Shown here: piece by piece, positions 43,761-52,033 of the stretch
How the letters are laid out: every line of letters begins with the position of its first letter
Numbering within the stretch: the first letter of the stretch is position 1
DNA from: an uncultured Bacteroidota bacterium
GTDB lineage: Bacteria; Bacteroidota; Bacteroidia; B-17B0; Aurantibacillaceae
NCBI GenBank assembly: GCA_937873155.1
Contig: CALMVZ010000003.1
Coordinates: forward strand, 62,001-126,000
Reading direction: 5' to 3'
DNA: 64,000 nucleotides
Made by a program: the position numbers and the translations under genes
The notes under the pieces: generated by a model
The model's input: only the letters and a program-made list of their open reading frames with translations
What the model was told of the DNA's origin: nothing
Databases searched by the model: none

Positions 43761-44246
43761 ATGAAAAAGATCTTAACTTTAATTTTAGCCACTTTTTTAA
43801 GTACTGCTGCTTTCTCTCAGGCCAGTGTTTGCGGTCAGTTCCATAAAAAATATTGCATCCTTGAAACCGCGAAAGGTGAAAAATGGATGTACAATGCACA
43901 AAGCAAAAGCGGACTATTCAATCAAGGGATGGTTTCTAAATTACGTTGCGTTATCTACAAAGGAATGGATTACCGTATCACAGTATGCTGCGAAACGGTA
44001 TTAGGTGATAAAGTGAACTACAAAATTTTCGACGGACGTACTAACGAATTATTATTCGATAATACTGCTGCAGAAGATACTCAGATGTTCGAATTCCAGA
44101 GTGTATCAACACGCCAGTTAATTATCGAAGTAGTTGTTCCTACAGGAGCGACTGAACAGGATAAGCACAAAGCGCAGGATGCTGCGTGTGTTGGTTTATT
44201 GATCGAGCACAAGGTAACCGACAAACAAGGTTTCTCTCAATATTAA
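43761..44246 (+). CDS. Small secreted protein, unknown
   Basis: 161 residues. Signal peptide (ILTLILATFLSTAAFSQ), then a beta-rich mature part with several Cys (SVCGQFHKKYCILE, KLRCVIY, VCCET, AACVG), which suggests disulfides in the periplasm. No family recognised. Last gene of the sucC run, followed by a terminator at 44269-44302. Confidence 0.7.
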   Translation: MKKILTLILATFLSTAAFSQASVCGQFHKKYCILETAKGEKWMYNAQSKSGLFNQGMVSKLRCVIYKGMDYRITVCCETVLGDKVNYKIFDGRTNELLFDNTAAEDTQMFEFQSVSTRQLIIEVVVPTGATEQDKHKAQDAACVGLLIEHKVTDKQGFSQY

Positions 44247-44268
44247 TAATAAATAGAAATTCAAACTT

Positions 44269-44302
44269 AAGCCCCTTTCGTTATTATGGAAGGGGTTTTT
44301 TA
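44269..44302 (+). terminator. Rho-independent terminator after the sucC run
   Basis: CCCCTT pairs with AAGGGG around an 11-base loop, followed by TTTTTT. It separates the upstream genes from panB. Confidence 0.75.
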
Positions 44303-44310
44303 TGGATAGT

Positions 44311-44333
44311 GGTTCGGCAAGTTCATCATGACA
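44311..44333. repeat. Degenerate TTCGGCAAG...CATGAC element
   Basis: GGTTCGGCAAGTTCATCATGACA resembles the 34376 element (TTCGGCAAGCTCAGGATGAC) with three substitutions in the central part. It lies between a terminator and panB. Confidence 0.5.
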
Positions 44334-44364
44334 CTTTCTCCGGATCGAAATAAACAGAGATCTT

Positions 44365-45195
44365 ATGGCAAACAAAAAGAAAACATCGCAGAAAGAAGTA
44401 AAGAAAGTAACAACGCACGTGTTGCAGGAAATGAAACGCGGTGGTGAAAAGATCGCGATGCTGACAGCATACGATTACACCATGGCGAAGATCATTGATC
44501 ATTCGGGTATTGATGTTATTTTGGTTGGAGACAGCGCCAGTAACGTTATGGCGGGACATGAAACTACTTTGCCAATTACATTAGACCAGATGATCTATCA
44601 CGCCAGTTCGGTTATTAGAGCTATTGACAGAGCGTTGGTGGTTGTGGATCTTCCGTTTGGTACTTACCAGGGAAATTCGAAAGAAGCTTTGAATACAGCT
44701 ATTAAAATAATGAAAGAGAGTGGCGCCCATGCTGTGAAATTAGAAGGTGGAAGAGAGATCAAGGAATCCGTTGAGAGGATCTTATCAGCTGGTATTCCTG
44801 TAATGGGACATTTAGGATTAACACCTCAGAGTATTTATAAATTCGGGACCTATACAGTGCGTGCAAAAGAAGCTGATGAGGCAAAACGGTTGATCTCCGA
44901 TGCAAAACTTTTACAGGATTCAGGATGCTTTGCTATTGTATTAGAAAAAATTCCTGCTGCATTAGCTACTAAGGTGGCGAAAGAATTAACTATTCCTGTT
45001 ATCGGCATTGGTGCCGGTGGTGGCTGCGACGGACAAGTTTTAGTGACACATGATATGTTAGGTATGACAAAAGAATTCTCTCCGCGTTTCTTAAGGCGTT
45101 ACTTAAATCTTTACGATGATATGAGCGAAGCATTCTCGAAATACATTAAAGATGTGAAGAGTAAAGATTTCCCGAATAAGGAAGAGCAGTATTAG
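44365..45195 (+). CDS. panB: Ketopantoate hydroxymethyltransferase
   Basis: 276 residues. First step of pantothenate synthesis (3-methyl-2-oxobutanoate + methylene-THF). Visible: [76 protein letters not shown], and [23 protein letters not shown]. The N-terminal Lys-rich extension is a normal variation. Own transcription unit; downstream is the redoxin-SpoIIE gene after 51 bases. Confidence 0.97.
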   Translation: MANKKKTSQKEVKKVTTHVLQEMKRGGEKIAMLTAYDYTMAKIIDHSGIDVILVGDSASNVMAGHETTLPITLDQMIYHASSVIRAIDRALVVVDLPFGTYQGNSKEALNTAIKIMKESGAHAVKLEGGREIKESVERILSAGIPVMGHLGLTPQSIYKFGTYTVRAKEADEAKRLISDAKLLQDSGCFAIVLEKIPAALATKVAKELTIPVIGIGAGGGCDGQVLVTHDMLGMTKEFSPRFLRRYLNLYDDMSEAFSKYIKDVKSKDFPNKEEQY

Positions 45196-45246
45196 GTTTA
45201 GGATTCAGAAGTTAGGATTAAGGATTTAGTGAGGCAAAAAAGTGTC

Positions 45247-47529
45247 ATGAAAAATATCCACGTCAGCACAACATTAGGACTCTTACTTAATATTGCTTCA
45301 ATTGTTTGTCTTGCGCTTGATTATAATTTAGCTACTGCCATTCTTTCTCTTGTTGCTTATTTCGCTTCTATTAAAGAAGTAAGTAAGTACACCAGTTGGT
45401 ACCAGTTCATTAATACTTACGGGGCTTCTGTTTTATTAGGATTCTCTATTAATTATCCTTTTACCGGAATTCCTTTTTTATTGATAGCTTGTTTTTTAGC
45501 AGCTGCAGGTTCTATTACGCGCATCGTTTTCTTTAGAATTTTTTCTTATACCAACCATTCCTGGTTCGAACCAACATTGTTCTTTCTTTCTGTTATTGCC
45601 TATGTAGTTGGAAATGTTTCAGGAGAAAGCAATTGGATAGGTTGGGCGTTTCCCCCTGTTATTATTTTATTCCAGTCAGTTCTTGCCTGGGGGATCATTA
45701 AAGATAAGAAACAATTACTTGCTTCAACTGCTGGAGGTTATAAAGTACAAATAGGAAAACCTGCTGATGAGTTTGTACTGCCTGATCAGAACGGGGAAAT
45801 GGTTAAACTTTCTGATTTCAAAAACAAAAGACATTTGCTTCTCATTTTTGTTCGTGGTGACTGGTGTCCCGGTTGTCATATGATGTTACGCACTTACGAA
45901 AAGAATAATATGAAATTCGCGGAGAAGAATATCATGGTGATGGCGATCGGTCCTGACCCTGTTGGGGTGAACCGCGGTATGGTAGAAAAGTTAGGATTGG
46001 ATTTTAAAGTGCTGGCGGATGAAGGACAAAAAACTGCAATGGTGTATGGCGTTCAGTTAAAAGAATACGATAACGATTTCGCGGAGAAGTATGAAGAAGG
46101 TATCCCTTTACCGGCATCGTTCTTAATTGATAAAAATGGCATTGTAAGATATGTTTCCCGTCCCGACAAAGTAGGGGAGTTCTTAAATCCTTCACTCATC
46201 TTCCCGATCATTGATGGTCTTGATAGTTCTTTCAAAAAAGATAAAGCAGTTGCTGAAAAAGAAACCGCCGAAGCAAAAAAAACTGTGCCTGCAGGAAATT
46301 TAAATGAGTACGAATCAACTATTGCGCAATTAAAGAAAGAACTAAGTAATTACGAAAGTATAATCGATCAGGCTAACGATGCGATGATCGTTATCGATAT
46401 TGTGGATGGAAAGATCCACCAAAGCAATCCGAGTGTTGCTAAGATGTTGGGTTATTCTAAAGAAGACCTTTCTAAGTTGTCTTTATTCGATCTTCATCCT
46501 AAAGAATTCTTAGAAAAGAGTTCTTCTATTGTAGCTGATGTTTGGGAAAAAGGCGGACATATTTATAATGACATTCCTTTTGTAACCAAAGAGGGTAAAA
46601 TAATTCCTGTTGAATGTTCTGCTAAAGTTGCGCCATTCGCAGGCCGTCCTGCTATTGTAATTTACGCGCGCGATATTACGGAGCGTTTGCGGATGGAAGC
46701 AGAGATCAAAGAGAAGAGCAAAGATATCACCGATAGTATAGAATATTCGAAACGTATCCAGCGTTCTATTTTCTTAGAGAAAGATAAATTAAAAGAGTAT
46801 GCGCCACAATCCTTCATCTTCTTTAAGCCAAAAGATGTAGTGAGTGGCGATTTCTATTGGTTCAATAATGCTGAGGTGCAGCAGGACATGCATGCTGAGA
46901 ACGGTTACGATTATAAAGCAGGAACAAATATTTTGGTTGTTGCTGCTGTAGATTGTACGGGTCATGGTGTGCCCGGTGCGTTCATGAGTATCATCGGGAA
47001 TACTTTATTGAATCAAACTTTAAATAATCTATCTATCAATTCAGCGAGCCATGCTTTGGATCATGTGAATGCTGAGTTAAAAAAGGCATTGAACAAGAAC
47101 ACAGAAGATATTCCTCTGCGTGACGGTATGGATATCGCTTTATGCTGTATTGATATCAAAGGCATGCGCCTGGAATATGCCGGGGCTAATAATCCGTTGT
47201 ACATCATCCGTAATAAAGAGCTCATCAAATTAAAGCCCGACAAACAACCTATTACTGCTTCTACAGATACAGTTGCAAAACCATTTACCAATAACCTGTT
47301 CGAATTGAAACAGGGGGATTGCATTTACCTGTTCACTGATGGATTTGCGGATCAGTTTGGCGGTCCTAATGGAAAGAAATTCATGTACAAGCAATTTGGA
47401 GAATTACTGTGCAGCATCAGTGAGAAAAAGATGGATGATCAGAAACGACTTCTTTATGAAGCCTTCGAAAAATGGCGCGGTAACCAAAACCAGGTGGATG
47501 ATGTGTTGGTTATTGGAATTAAGGTGTGA
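45247..47529 (+). CDS. Membrane protein fusing redoxin, PAS and SpoIIE phosphatase domains
   Basis: 760 residues from the ATG at 45247 (an in-frame GTG at 45229 is possible). Domains in order: four to five membrane segments (about 1-150); an AhpC/TSA-like redoxin (about 165-330) with GDWCPGCHMMLRTYEKN (CxxC) and VLADEGQKTAMVYGV; a helical linker (about 340-375); a PAS domain (about 375-500, YESIIDQANDAMIVIDIVDGK and ILPFAG-type end); a coiled coil; and a SpoIIE/PP2C domain (SKRIQRSIFLEKDKLKEY, KPKDVVSGDFYWF, VVAAVDCTGHGVPGAFMSIIG, FTDGFADQFGGPNGKKF). A redox or peroxide sensor driving a phosphatase in partner switching is plausible (inference). Confidence 0.9.
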   Translation: MKNIHVSTTLGLLLNIASIVCLALDYNLATAILSLVAYFASIKEVSKYTSWYQFINTYGASVLLGFSINYPFTGIPFLLIACFLAAAGSITRIVFFRIFSYTNHSWFEPTLFFLSVIAYVVGNVSGESNWIGWAFPPVIILFQSVLAWGIIKDKKQLLASTAGGYKVQIGKPADEFVLPDQNGEMVKLSDFKNKRHLLLIFVRGDWCPGCHMMLRTYEKNNMKFAEKNIMVMAIGPDPVGVNRGMVEKLGLDFKVLADEGQKTAMVYGVQLKEYDNDFAEKYEEGIPLPASFLIDKNGIVRYVSRPDKVGEFLNPSLIFPIIDGLDSSFKKDKAVAEKETAEAKKTVPAGNLNEYESTIAQLKKELSNYESIIDQANDAMIVIDIVDGKIHQSNPSVAKMLGYSKEDLSKLSLFDLHPKEFLEKSSSIVADVWEKGGHIYNDIPFVTKEGKIIPVECSAKVAPFAGRPAIVIYARDITERLRMEAEIKEKSKDITDSIEYSKRIQRSIFLEKDKLKEYAPQSFIFFKPKDVVSGDFYWFNNAEVQQDMHAENGYDYKAGTNILVVAAVDCTGHGVPGAFMSIIGNTLLNQTLNNLSINSASHALDHVNAELKKALNKNTEDIPLRDGMDIALCCIDIKGMRLEYAGANNPLYIIRNKELIKLKPDKQPITASTDTVAKPFTNNLFELKQGDCIYLFTDGFADQFGGPNGKKFMYKQFGELLCSISEKKMDDQKRLLYEAFEKWRGNQNQVDDVLVIGIKV

Positions 47530-47536
47530 CCTCACC

Positions 47537-47572
47537 GTCCGCCTTTGGCGGACTTGCTCTCCTTAAGGAGAG
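47537..47572. terminator. Two adjacent hairpins between convergent genes
   Basis: GTCCGCC-TTT-GGCGGAC (47537-47553) and CTCTCC-TTAA-GGAGAG (47557-47572). Both are perfect. The block has the look of a dispersed intergenic repeat and lies between the SpoIIE fusion and the GAF kinase, so it may end both transcripts. Confidence 0.6.
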
Positions 47573-47596
47573 ATAAATCGGTGTTTCAGAATGAGA

Positions 47597-48754
47597 TCAG
47601 TTTGAGGAGATCTCGAACTCGTAGTAGTTCTTTTCCGGAGTAGGGTAGTTCACCTTTTCACAGATGCCTTCTGCCAGATCTTTTATTAATGGTAAACCAA
47701 GGGTATCTGCTTTTACCTTTTCAGCGAAATCAAAACCTTCGTTGTCGTTCCCCATTCTTAAAAGGATCTTTCCTTTTTTAACTTCACTTAAGGTGATGAG
47801 TAAATTACAGGTCTTACTTTTTAAATAACAGTATTTAAAATAATTCAAAAAGATCTCAGTTACAATTAAACCGAGGTGCAAAGCCTTTTTTGAGTCTAAA
47901 ATGAAATCAATAGCAGGAAGTTCTGCTTTTATATTCTTCGCACTTTCAATATGGGTGTGACGGAATTCATTCACCAGTTCAAACAAATAATCGCCAATAT
48001 TCACTCCGGTGAAATTCTTTGAATTGTAAAGCATATCGTGCACCTTGAGCATAGAAAAAACGCGTTGCTCGTATTCTTCAAATATAACTTTCGGATCAAC
48101 TGTTTTGCCCTGGTGTTTGCTTAACCGCATTAAGCTGATAAGGATCGAGAAGTTATTTTTAACGCGGTGATTGATCTCTTTTATCAATAGGTCTTTTTCC
48201 TTTATAACGTCTTCCAGTTTAACTTGTAAAGCTCTTCTTGCCCGTGCCTCAAGGTTAGAAGCAAATACTAAGGAGACACTGAAAGCAAAAGTTTGTTCTT
48301 CTTTAGTGAACTCGCGTTGTTTCTTTCCGGCCTGCTCGAAACACATTACCCCAACCAATTCCCCCGCAATACGCAACGGAATATCCATCAGCGAAATGAT
48401 ATCATTGGGTTTTGAATAATCTTCCGATAATTCTTTAGTAGTAGGGTCAGTGTGAATATCAGGAGCCAATAAGATCTTGTTTTCCTGAAGGGCTTTAAAG
48501 TAGGCAGGAAAATCTTTTGCTTCAAGGACACTTTCTTTTTTAAAAGTATGGCTGCGCAGATCATATTCTCCCATCGAGATGATAGCCGTGTGTTCAGGAT
48601 TGAACAGCCATGCACTCATCCTTTCGATGCGCAGACAGATGATGATACGTTTCGCCATTTCTATCATCAGGTTATCAATATCATCACGTTTCAGAATGTG
48701 GATCTTTGATACGCTGTCGATCTCTTCCAGGAGGTTCACTGTTGCCATTTCCAT
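47597..48754 (-). CDS. GAF-domain histidine kinase (HisKA_2 type)
   Basis: 385 residues, cytoplasmic. GAF domain (about 15-175): IERMSAWLFNPEHTAIISM, SLMDIPLRIAGELVGVMCFEQAGKK. Then a coiled region and the H-box of HisKA_2 (LIKEINHRVKNNFSILISLMRLSKHQG), His about 197, followed by a degenerate HATPase region (GLIVTEIFLNYFKYC, GFDFAEKVKADTLGLPLIKDLA). No response regulator adjacent; it is convergent with the redoxin-SpoIIE fusion, a possible partner in the same signalling area (inference). Confidence 0.87.
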   Translation of the reverse strand: MEMATVNLLEEIDSVSKIHILKRDDIDNLMIEMAKRIIICLRIERMSAWLFNPEHTAIISMGEYDLRSHTFKKESVLEAKDFPAYFKALQENKILLAPDIHTDPTTKELSEDYSKPNDIISLMDIPLRIAGELVGVMCFEQAGKKQREFTKEEQTFAFSVSLVFASNLEARARRALQVKLEDVIKEKDLLIKEINHRVKNNFSILISLMRLSKHQGKTVDPKVIFEEYEQRVFSMLKVHDMLYNSKNFTGVNIGDYLFELVNEFRHTHIESAKNIKAELPAIDFILDSKKALHLGLIVTEIFLNYFKYCYLKSKTCNLLITLSEVKKGKILLRMGNDNEGFDFAEKVKADTLGLPLIKDLAEGICEKVNYPTPEKNYYEFEISSN

Positions 48755-48845
48755 GCTGACGAATTTTGTTAATTAAATGTATAACAAAAACCGATATTTA
48801 CAAATTTTAGGAGGATTATTTAACTTAATCAGGTAATTTTACTGT

Positions 48846-49601
48846 ATGAAAAAGCTCCTTCTTATCTGTGCGTTCCTTGTTTCCCTGCAAGTTTTTCCCT
48901 GGGGTGCAAAGGGACATAAGATAGTAGCTGAATTTGCACTTAAGGCTTTATCTGCCAATAAGCAGATCGTTGATTCGGTTCAGTATTTCTTAGGTAAAAT
49001 GACCTTCCAGGAAGCATCCGTGTGGATGGATGAAGTGAGAAGTGATGCTGCGTATGATTATTTAAAACCAAAGCATTATGTTAATGTTGAACGTGACGCG
49101 ACCTACGTAAAGACCAAAGATGATAATATAGTGAATGAACTTGAAATGGTGATTTCTATTCTGAATGCAAAAGGCCCGCGGGATAAGGACAAAATCGCTA
49201 TGGCTTTACGTGAGTTGTTTCATTTGGTAGGAGATATTCATCAGCCATTGCATTGCGGTTATGCAGAAGATAAAGGCGGGAATGAGATCAGTGTTGGTTA
49301 TGGTGATTCAGATAACCTGCACGCTTCCTGGGATACCGGAATAATCAAAGAAGAGAATATCGGATTAAATGATTGCCTGAAGTTGTCAAATACATTAACT
49401 GCTGCAGAGCAAAAGGAAATTCAAAAGATCGATGTTGTGAAATGGATGAATGAATCTAGAGAACTGCTTCCCTTCGTTTACAGTTTCGATAAAAAGATAA
49501 CAACCTCCTATGCAGCAAAAGCAAAACCAATAATTGAAAAACAATTAGTGAGGGCAGGGATAAGATTGGCTGCGGTCCTGTTCAGGACGTTTAAGAGGTA
49601 A
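48846..49601 (+). CDS. Secreted S1/P1-type nuclease
   Basis: 251 residues. Signal peptide ends before WGAKGHKIVAEFAL; the Trp is the N-terminal zinc ligand of S1/P1 nucleases. Other family parts: WMDEVRSD, LKPKHYVNVERD, ALRELFHLVGDIHQPLHCGYAEDKGGNEISV (HxxxDxHQPLH) and NLHASWDTGII. It degrades single-stranded DNA or RNA, probably for phosphate or nucleoside scavenging. Lies 28 bases upstream (convergent) of the second carbonic anhydrase. Confidence 0.93.
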   Translation: MKKLLLICAFLVSLQVFPWGAKGHKIVAEFALKALSANKQIVDSVQYFLGKMTFQEASVWMDEVRSDAAYDYLKPKHYVNVERDATYVKTKDDNIVNELEMVISILNAKGPRDKDKIAMALRELFHLVGDIHQPLHCGYAEDKGGNEISVGYGDSDNLHASWDTGIIKEENIGLNDCLKLSNTLTAAEQKEIQKIDVVKWMNESRELLPFVYSFDKKITTSYAAKAKPIIEKQLVRAGIRLAAVLFRTFKR

Positions 49602-49628
49602 TCTTCTTCTAGTCAGATTTTCAGTTTA

Positions 49629-50273
49629 TCATGAACCAAAGTGCATAGTATCGGGATAAAAAGATACCTGCCCCGTTGTAATGTCATGAGTTCCTCCAAT
49701 AATACCAATTTGTTTATTTTCGATCATTTCTTTTAAAATAGTGCTGCGCTCCATTATTGCTCTAACCGTTCTCTTAACATTAATAGTTGCTACGTTCTCT
49801 ACAAAAACAGAATTTTTAGAATTCCGGTTTTCTTTTGTTTCAGTTTCATTTTCAACTGCCGGCCTGATCTTTGTTAACAGTGCTGTTAAATTACCCATTT
49901 CTACGTGATCGCAAGCGCCTTTTATTGCACCGCATTTGGTGTGCCCTAATACAACAATGATTTTTGAACCTGCCACTTTACAGGCAAATTCCATGCTTCC
50001 GAGGATATCCTCATTTATTATATTACCCGCTATACGTACACTAAAAATATCACCGAGCCCCTGGTCAAAAATTAATTCAGCAGAAGTCCTGCTGTCAATG
50101 CAGCTAAGAATTATTGCAAAGGGGTGTTGGCCGTCGGACGTTTCGTTGGCTTGCTGTAAGAGATTGCGGTTTGCTTTAAGATTATTCACAAAGCGTTTAT
50201 TTCCTTCTTTCAACAGATCTAAAGCCATTGAAGGTGTTATGGCGGCCTGCATTTCTTTTGTTAGGGTTTTCAT
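49629..50273 (-). CDS. Beta-class carbonic anhydrase (copy 2)
   Basis: 214 residues, a close paralog of 4466-5125: the first 60 residues and the zinc-site region are almost the same (Cys58, Asp60, Arg62, His111, Cys114 all present). Differences gather after residue 140 and at the C-terminus (TGQVSFYPDTMHFGS). Follows the bestrophin gene by 18 bases, so both are one unit. The divergent neighbour is a TetR regulator, which suggests that this copy is conditionally expressed. Confidence 0.95.
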   Translation of the reverse strand: MKTLTKEMQAAITPSMALDLLKEGNKRFVNNLKANRNLLQQANETSDGQHPFAIILSCIDSRTSAELIFDQGLGDIFSVRIAGNIINEDILGSMEFACKVAGSKIIVVLGHTKCGAIKGACDHVEMGNLTALLTKIRPAVENETETKENRNSKNSVFVENVATINVKRTVRAIMERSTILKEMIENKQIGIIGGTHDITTGQVSFYPDTMHFGS

Positions 50274-50291
50274 TGGTTTTTATTTTATTGT

Positions 50292-51185
50292 TTATAATTG
50301 ATAAAATTTATCTTGTGATTGCGGTTGTGGAATTTCGGTTTCTTTTAAAAGCTGTTTTATATTTATTTCAATTGTTTTTGCAATAGCTGTAACCGACGTA
50401 TCAGTTGGCCTGTTCTCAAATGGATCTTGCATATGGGTAGCAGATTTTTCTAACAAGAGGAATGCAGATGAGATCAATAGCAATAGTGGTATCTCAAAAA
50501 ATCCTGCTACACCTTTTAATGAAATAGATAAAGTAACTACGAATAAGTAAATTATGCCGTGCAGAAACAACCGATATGTAACAGGAAATACAGTACTTTT
50601 TATTCGTTCAGCTTTTCCTTCTGAATCGCAAAGTCGTACAAGTGTATCGTCTAATTGTATCTGCGAAAAAATATCTAATTGATCATTTTCTTTAAGATCA
50701 CGGATATCCTTTCCGTGTAGTTGAAGCAGCGCCAGGGGTTTGTTATTATGCTTTTGCAGTTCTGCAAGTTCTTCAACCGAAATAAATTGATCTAAATTTT
50801 CAACAGGATCTAACCCTCTAAGCGATTGTCCTAAAGAATAACACCATGCAATTTGCCTGAAAGCGATCTTCTTAACTATTGCGTCATTTCCTTTTTTAGT
50901 CAGGGTTTGTAACTGAATAACAAAACTACGCGAGTCATTAACTATAGCTCCCCAGACTTTGCGGGCTTCCCACCACCTATCGTAAGATTGGTTTAACTTA
51001 AAGGAAAGGAGGATCGAAATAGCTGTTCCTAGAAAAGCCGGGATAGTTAATGGCATTTCAGGCAACAGTTCTTTATACCTTTCGGTAATGAAGAGTACTG
51101 TCAGTGACACAATTAAAACGTAAACAAGGTCATATTTTACTTTGTTCAGAATGTATGTAGCCGGTATACGCTTATTTAGCAGCAT
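50292..51185 (-). CDS. Bestrophin-family channel (copy 2)
   Basis: 297 residues, same length as copy 1 and similar along its full length: LNKRIPATYILNKVKYDL, SFKLNQSYDRWWEARKVWGAI, RLCDSEGKAERIKSTVFPVTY and LLEKSATHMQDPFENRPTDTSV. First gene of the unit, with a TATCTTTG promoter box 23-30 bases before the ATG. Unlike copy 1, no SulP transporter is associated. Regulated by, or adjacent to, the TetR gene transcribed away from it. Confidence 0.93.
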   Translation of the reverse strand: MLLNKRIPATYILNKVKYDLVYVLIVSLTVLFITERYKELLPEMPLTIPAFLGTAISILLSFKLNQSYDRWWEARKVWGAIVNDSRSFVIQLQTLTKKGNDAIVKKIAFRQIAWCYSLGQSLRGLDPVENLDQFISVEELAELQKHNNKPLALLQLHGKDIRDLKENDQLDIFSQIQLDDTLVRLCDSEGKAERIKSTVFPVTYRLFLHGIIYLFVVTLSISLKGVAGFFEIPLLLLISSAFLLLEKSATHMQDPFENRPTDTSVTAIAKTIEINIKQLLKETEIPQPQSQDKFYQL

Positions 51186-51207
51186 GGTATTTGTTATAAA
51201 TTCAGGA

Positions 51208-51215
51208 CAAAGATA
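51208..51215 (-). promoter_or_regulatory. -7 box for bestrophin copy 2
   Basis: Minus strand TATCTTTG, identical in sequence to the box of the divergent TetR gene. Leader about 17 bases. Confidence 0.55.
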
Positions 51216-51242
51216 GTAATAATTTGTAAAAAGATAGTAATA
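51210..51242. repeat. Direct repeat AAGATAGTAATA, 21-base spacing
   Basis: AAGATAGTAATA at 51210-51221 and again at 51231-51242. Twenty-one bases is two helical turns, so both copies face the same side of the DNA. The second copy forms part of the palindrome at 51233. It lies upstream of the bestrophin promoter. Confidence 0.85.
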
Positions 51243-51247
51243 CTATC
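51233..51247. promoter_or_regulatory. Palindrome GATAGTAATACTATC in the TetR/bestrophin spacer
   Basis: Perfect inverted repeat of 7-base arms about a single A. A likely operator for the adjacent TetR-type regulator or another dimer. Lies between the two divergent -7 boxes. Confidence 0.6.
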
Positions 51248-51254
51248 ATAAAAA

Positions 51255-51270
51255 ATGGTAAAAATACCAT
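51255..51270. promoter_or_regulatory. Palindrome ATGGTA-AAAA-TACCAT overlapping the TetR promoter
   Basis: Perfect inverted repeat that shares its last base with the TetR -7 box (51270-51277), so binding would block transcription. Its 12-base centre GGTAAAAATACC (51257-51268) recurs exactly at 61126-61137. Confidence 0.6.
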
Positions 51271-51277
51271 ATCTTTG
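51270..51277 (+). promoter_or_regulatory. -7 box for the TetR-family gene
   Basis: TATCTTTG, fitting TAnnTTTG, 15 bases before the ATG; leader about 10 bases. Overlaps the 51255-51270 palindrome. Confidence 0.6.
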
Positions 51278-51292
51278 TGAGGATCAAATAAA

Positions 51293-51970
51293 ATGAAGCA
51301 TCAGCTACAGATAAAGATGAATGAGGCCTTGTATCTCCGTGACCCGGAAAGTACTGTTTTAGGTAAAAACATCCTTAAACACAGCGTGCACCTTATCCAT
51401 AAACAAGGCTTTGAGGCTTTTACTTTTAAGAAATTAGCAGAAGATGTTGGTACTACGGAAGCCGGTATTTACAGGTATTTCGAGAATAAGCATAAACTGT
51501 TGGTGTATCTTACAGCCTGGTATTGGGGCTGGCTCGAATTCCAGATCAGTTTTCAGACAAATAATATAAAGGACCCGGAGGTAAGATTAAGGCGTGTAGT
51601 AGAACTGCTTGCTACTACGGTTAAGGACGATCAGCAAACCAGTTATATAAATGAAAGCCTGCTTCACCAGATCATTATCGCAGAAGGATCAAAAGCATAT
51701 CTGACGAAGCAGGTAGGGGAAGATAATAAGCTGCAATTCTTTAAACCATATAAAGATCTTTGTGCTGTTGTAGGAAATATTATTTCTGAATGTAGCCCAA
51801 AGTACAAATACCCGAAGTCGCTTGCTTCTACAATAATTGAAATGGCACATTTTCAGAATTTCTTCATGTATAATCTGCCCTCACTTACTGATTTTGGTAA
51901 AACTAAAAAGGAAGCCGAGATCATCTCTTTCCTGAATGATCTTGTTTTTTCAAGTTTGAAAAAAAAGTAA
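51293..51970 (+). CDS. TetR/AcrR-family transcriptional regulator
   Basis: 225 residues. N-terminal helix-turn-helix: FEAFTFKKLAEDVGTTEAGIYRYFENKHKLLVYL (about 41-75), the TetR signature. The C-terminal part is a ligand or dimer domain. Divergent from the bestrophin/carbonic anhydrase unit across a 107-base spacer with two palindromes and a direct repeat; self-repression and control of bestrophin are the likely roles (inference). The ligand is unknown. Confidence 0.93.
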   Translation: MKHQLQIKMNEALYLRDPESTVLGKNILKHSVHLIHKQGFEAFTFKKLAEDVGTTEAGIYRYFENKHKLLVYLTAWYWGWLEFQISFQTNNIKDPEVRLRRVVELLATTVKDDQQTSYINESLLHQIIIAEGSKAYLTKQVGEDNKLQFFKPYKDLCAVVGNIISECSPKYKYPKSLASTIIEMAHFQNFFMYNLPSLTDFGKTKKEAEIISFLNDLVFSSLKKK

Positions 51971-52033
51971 ATTGGTTACACAACAAAAGCAGCACGACGA
52001 TTAATATTTTCCTGATCAAAGAAATCCTCCTTC

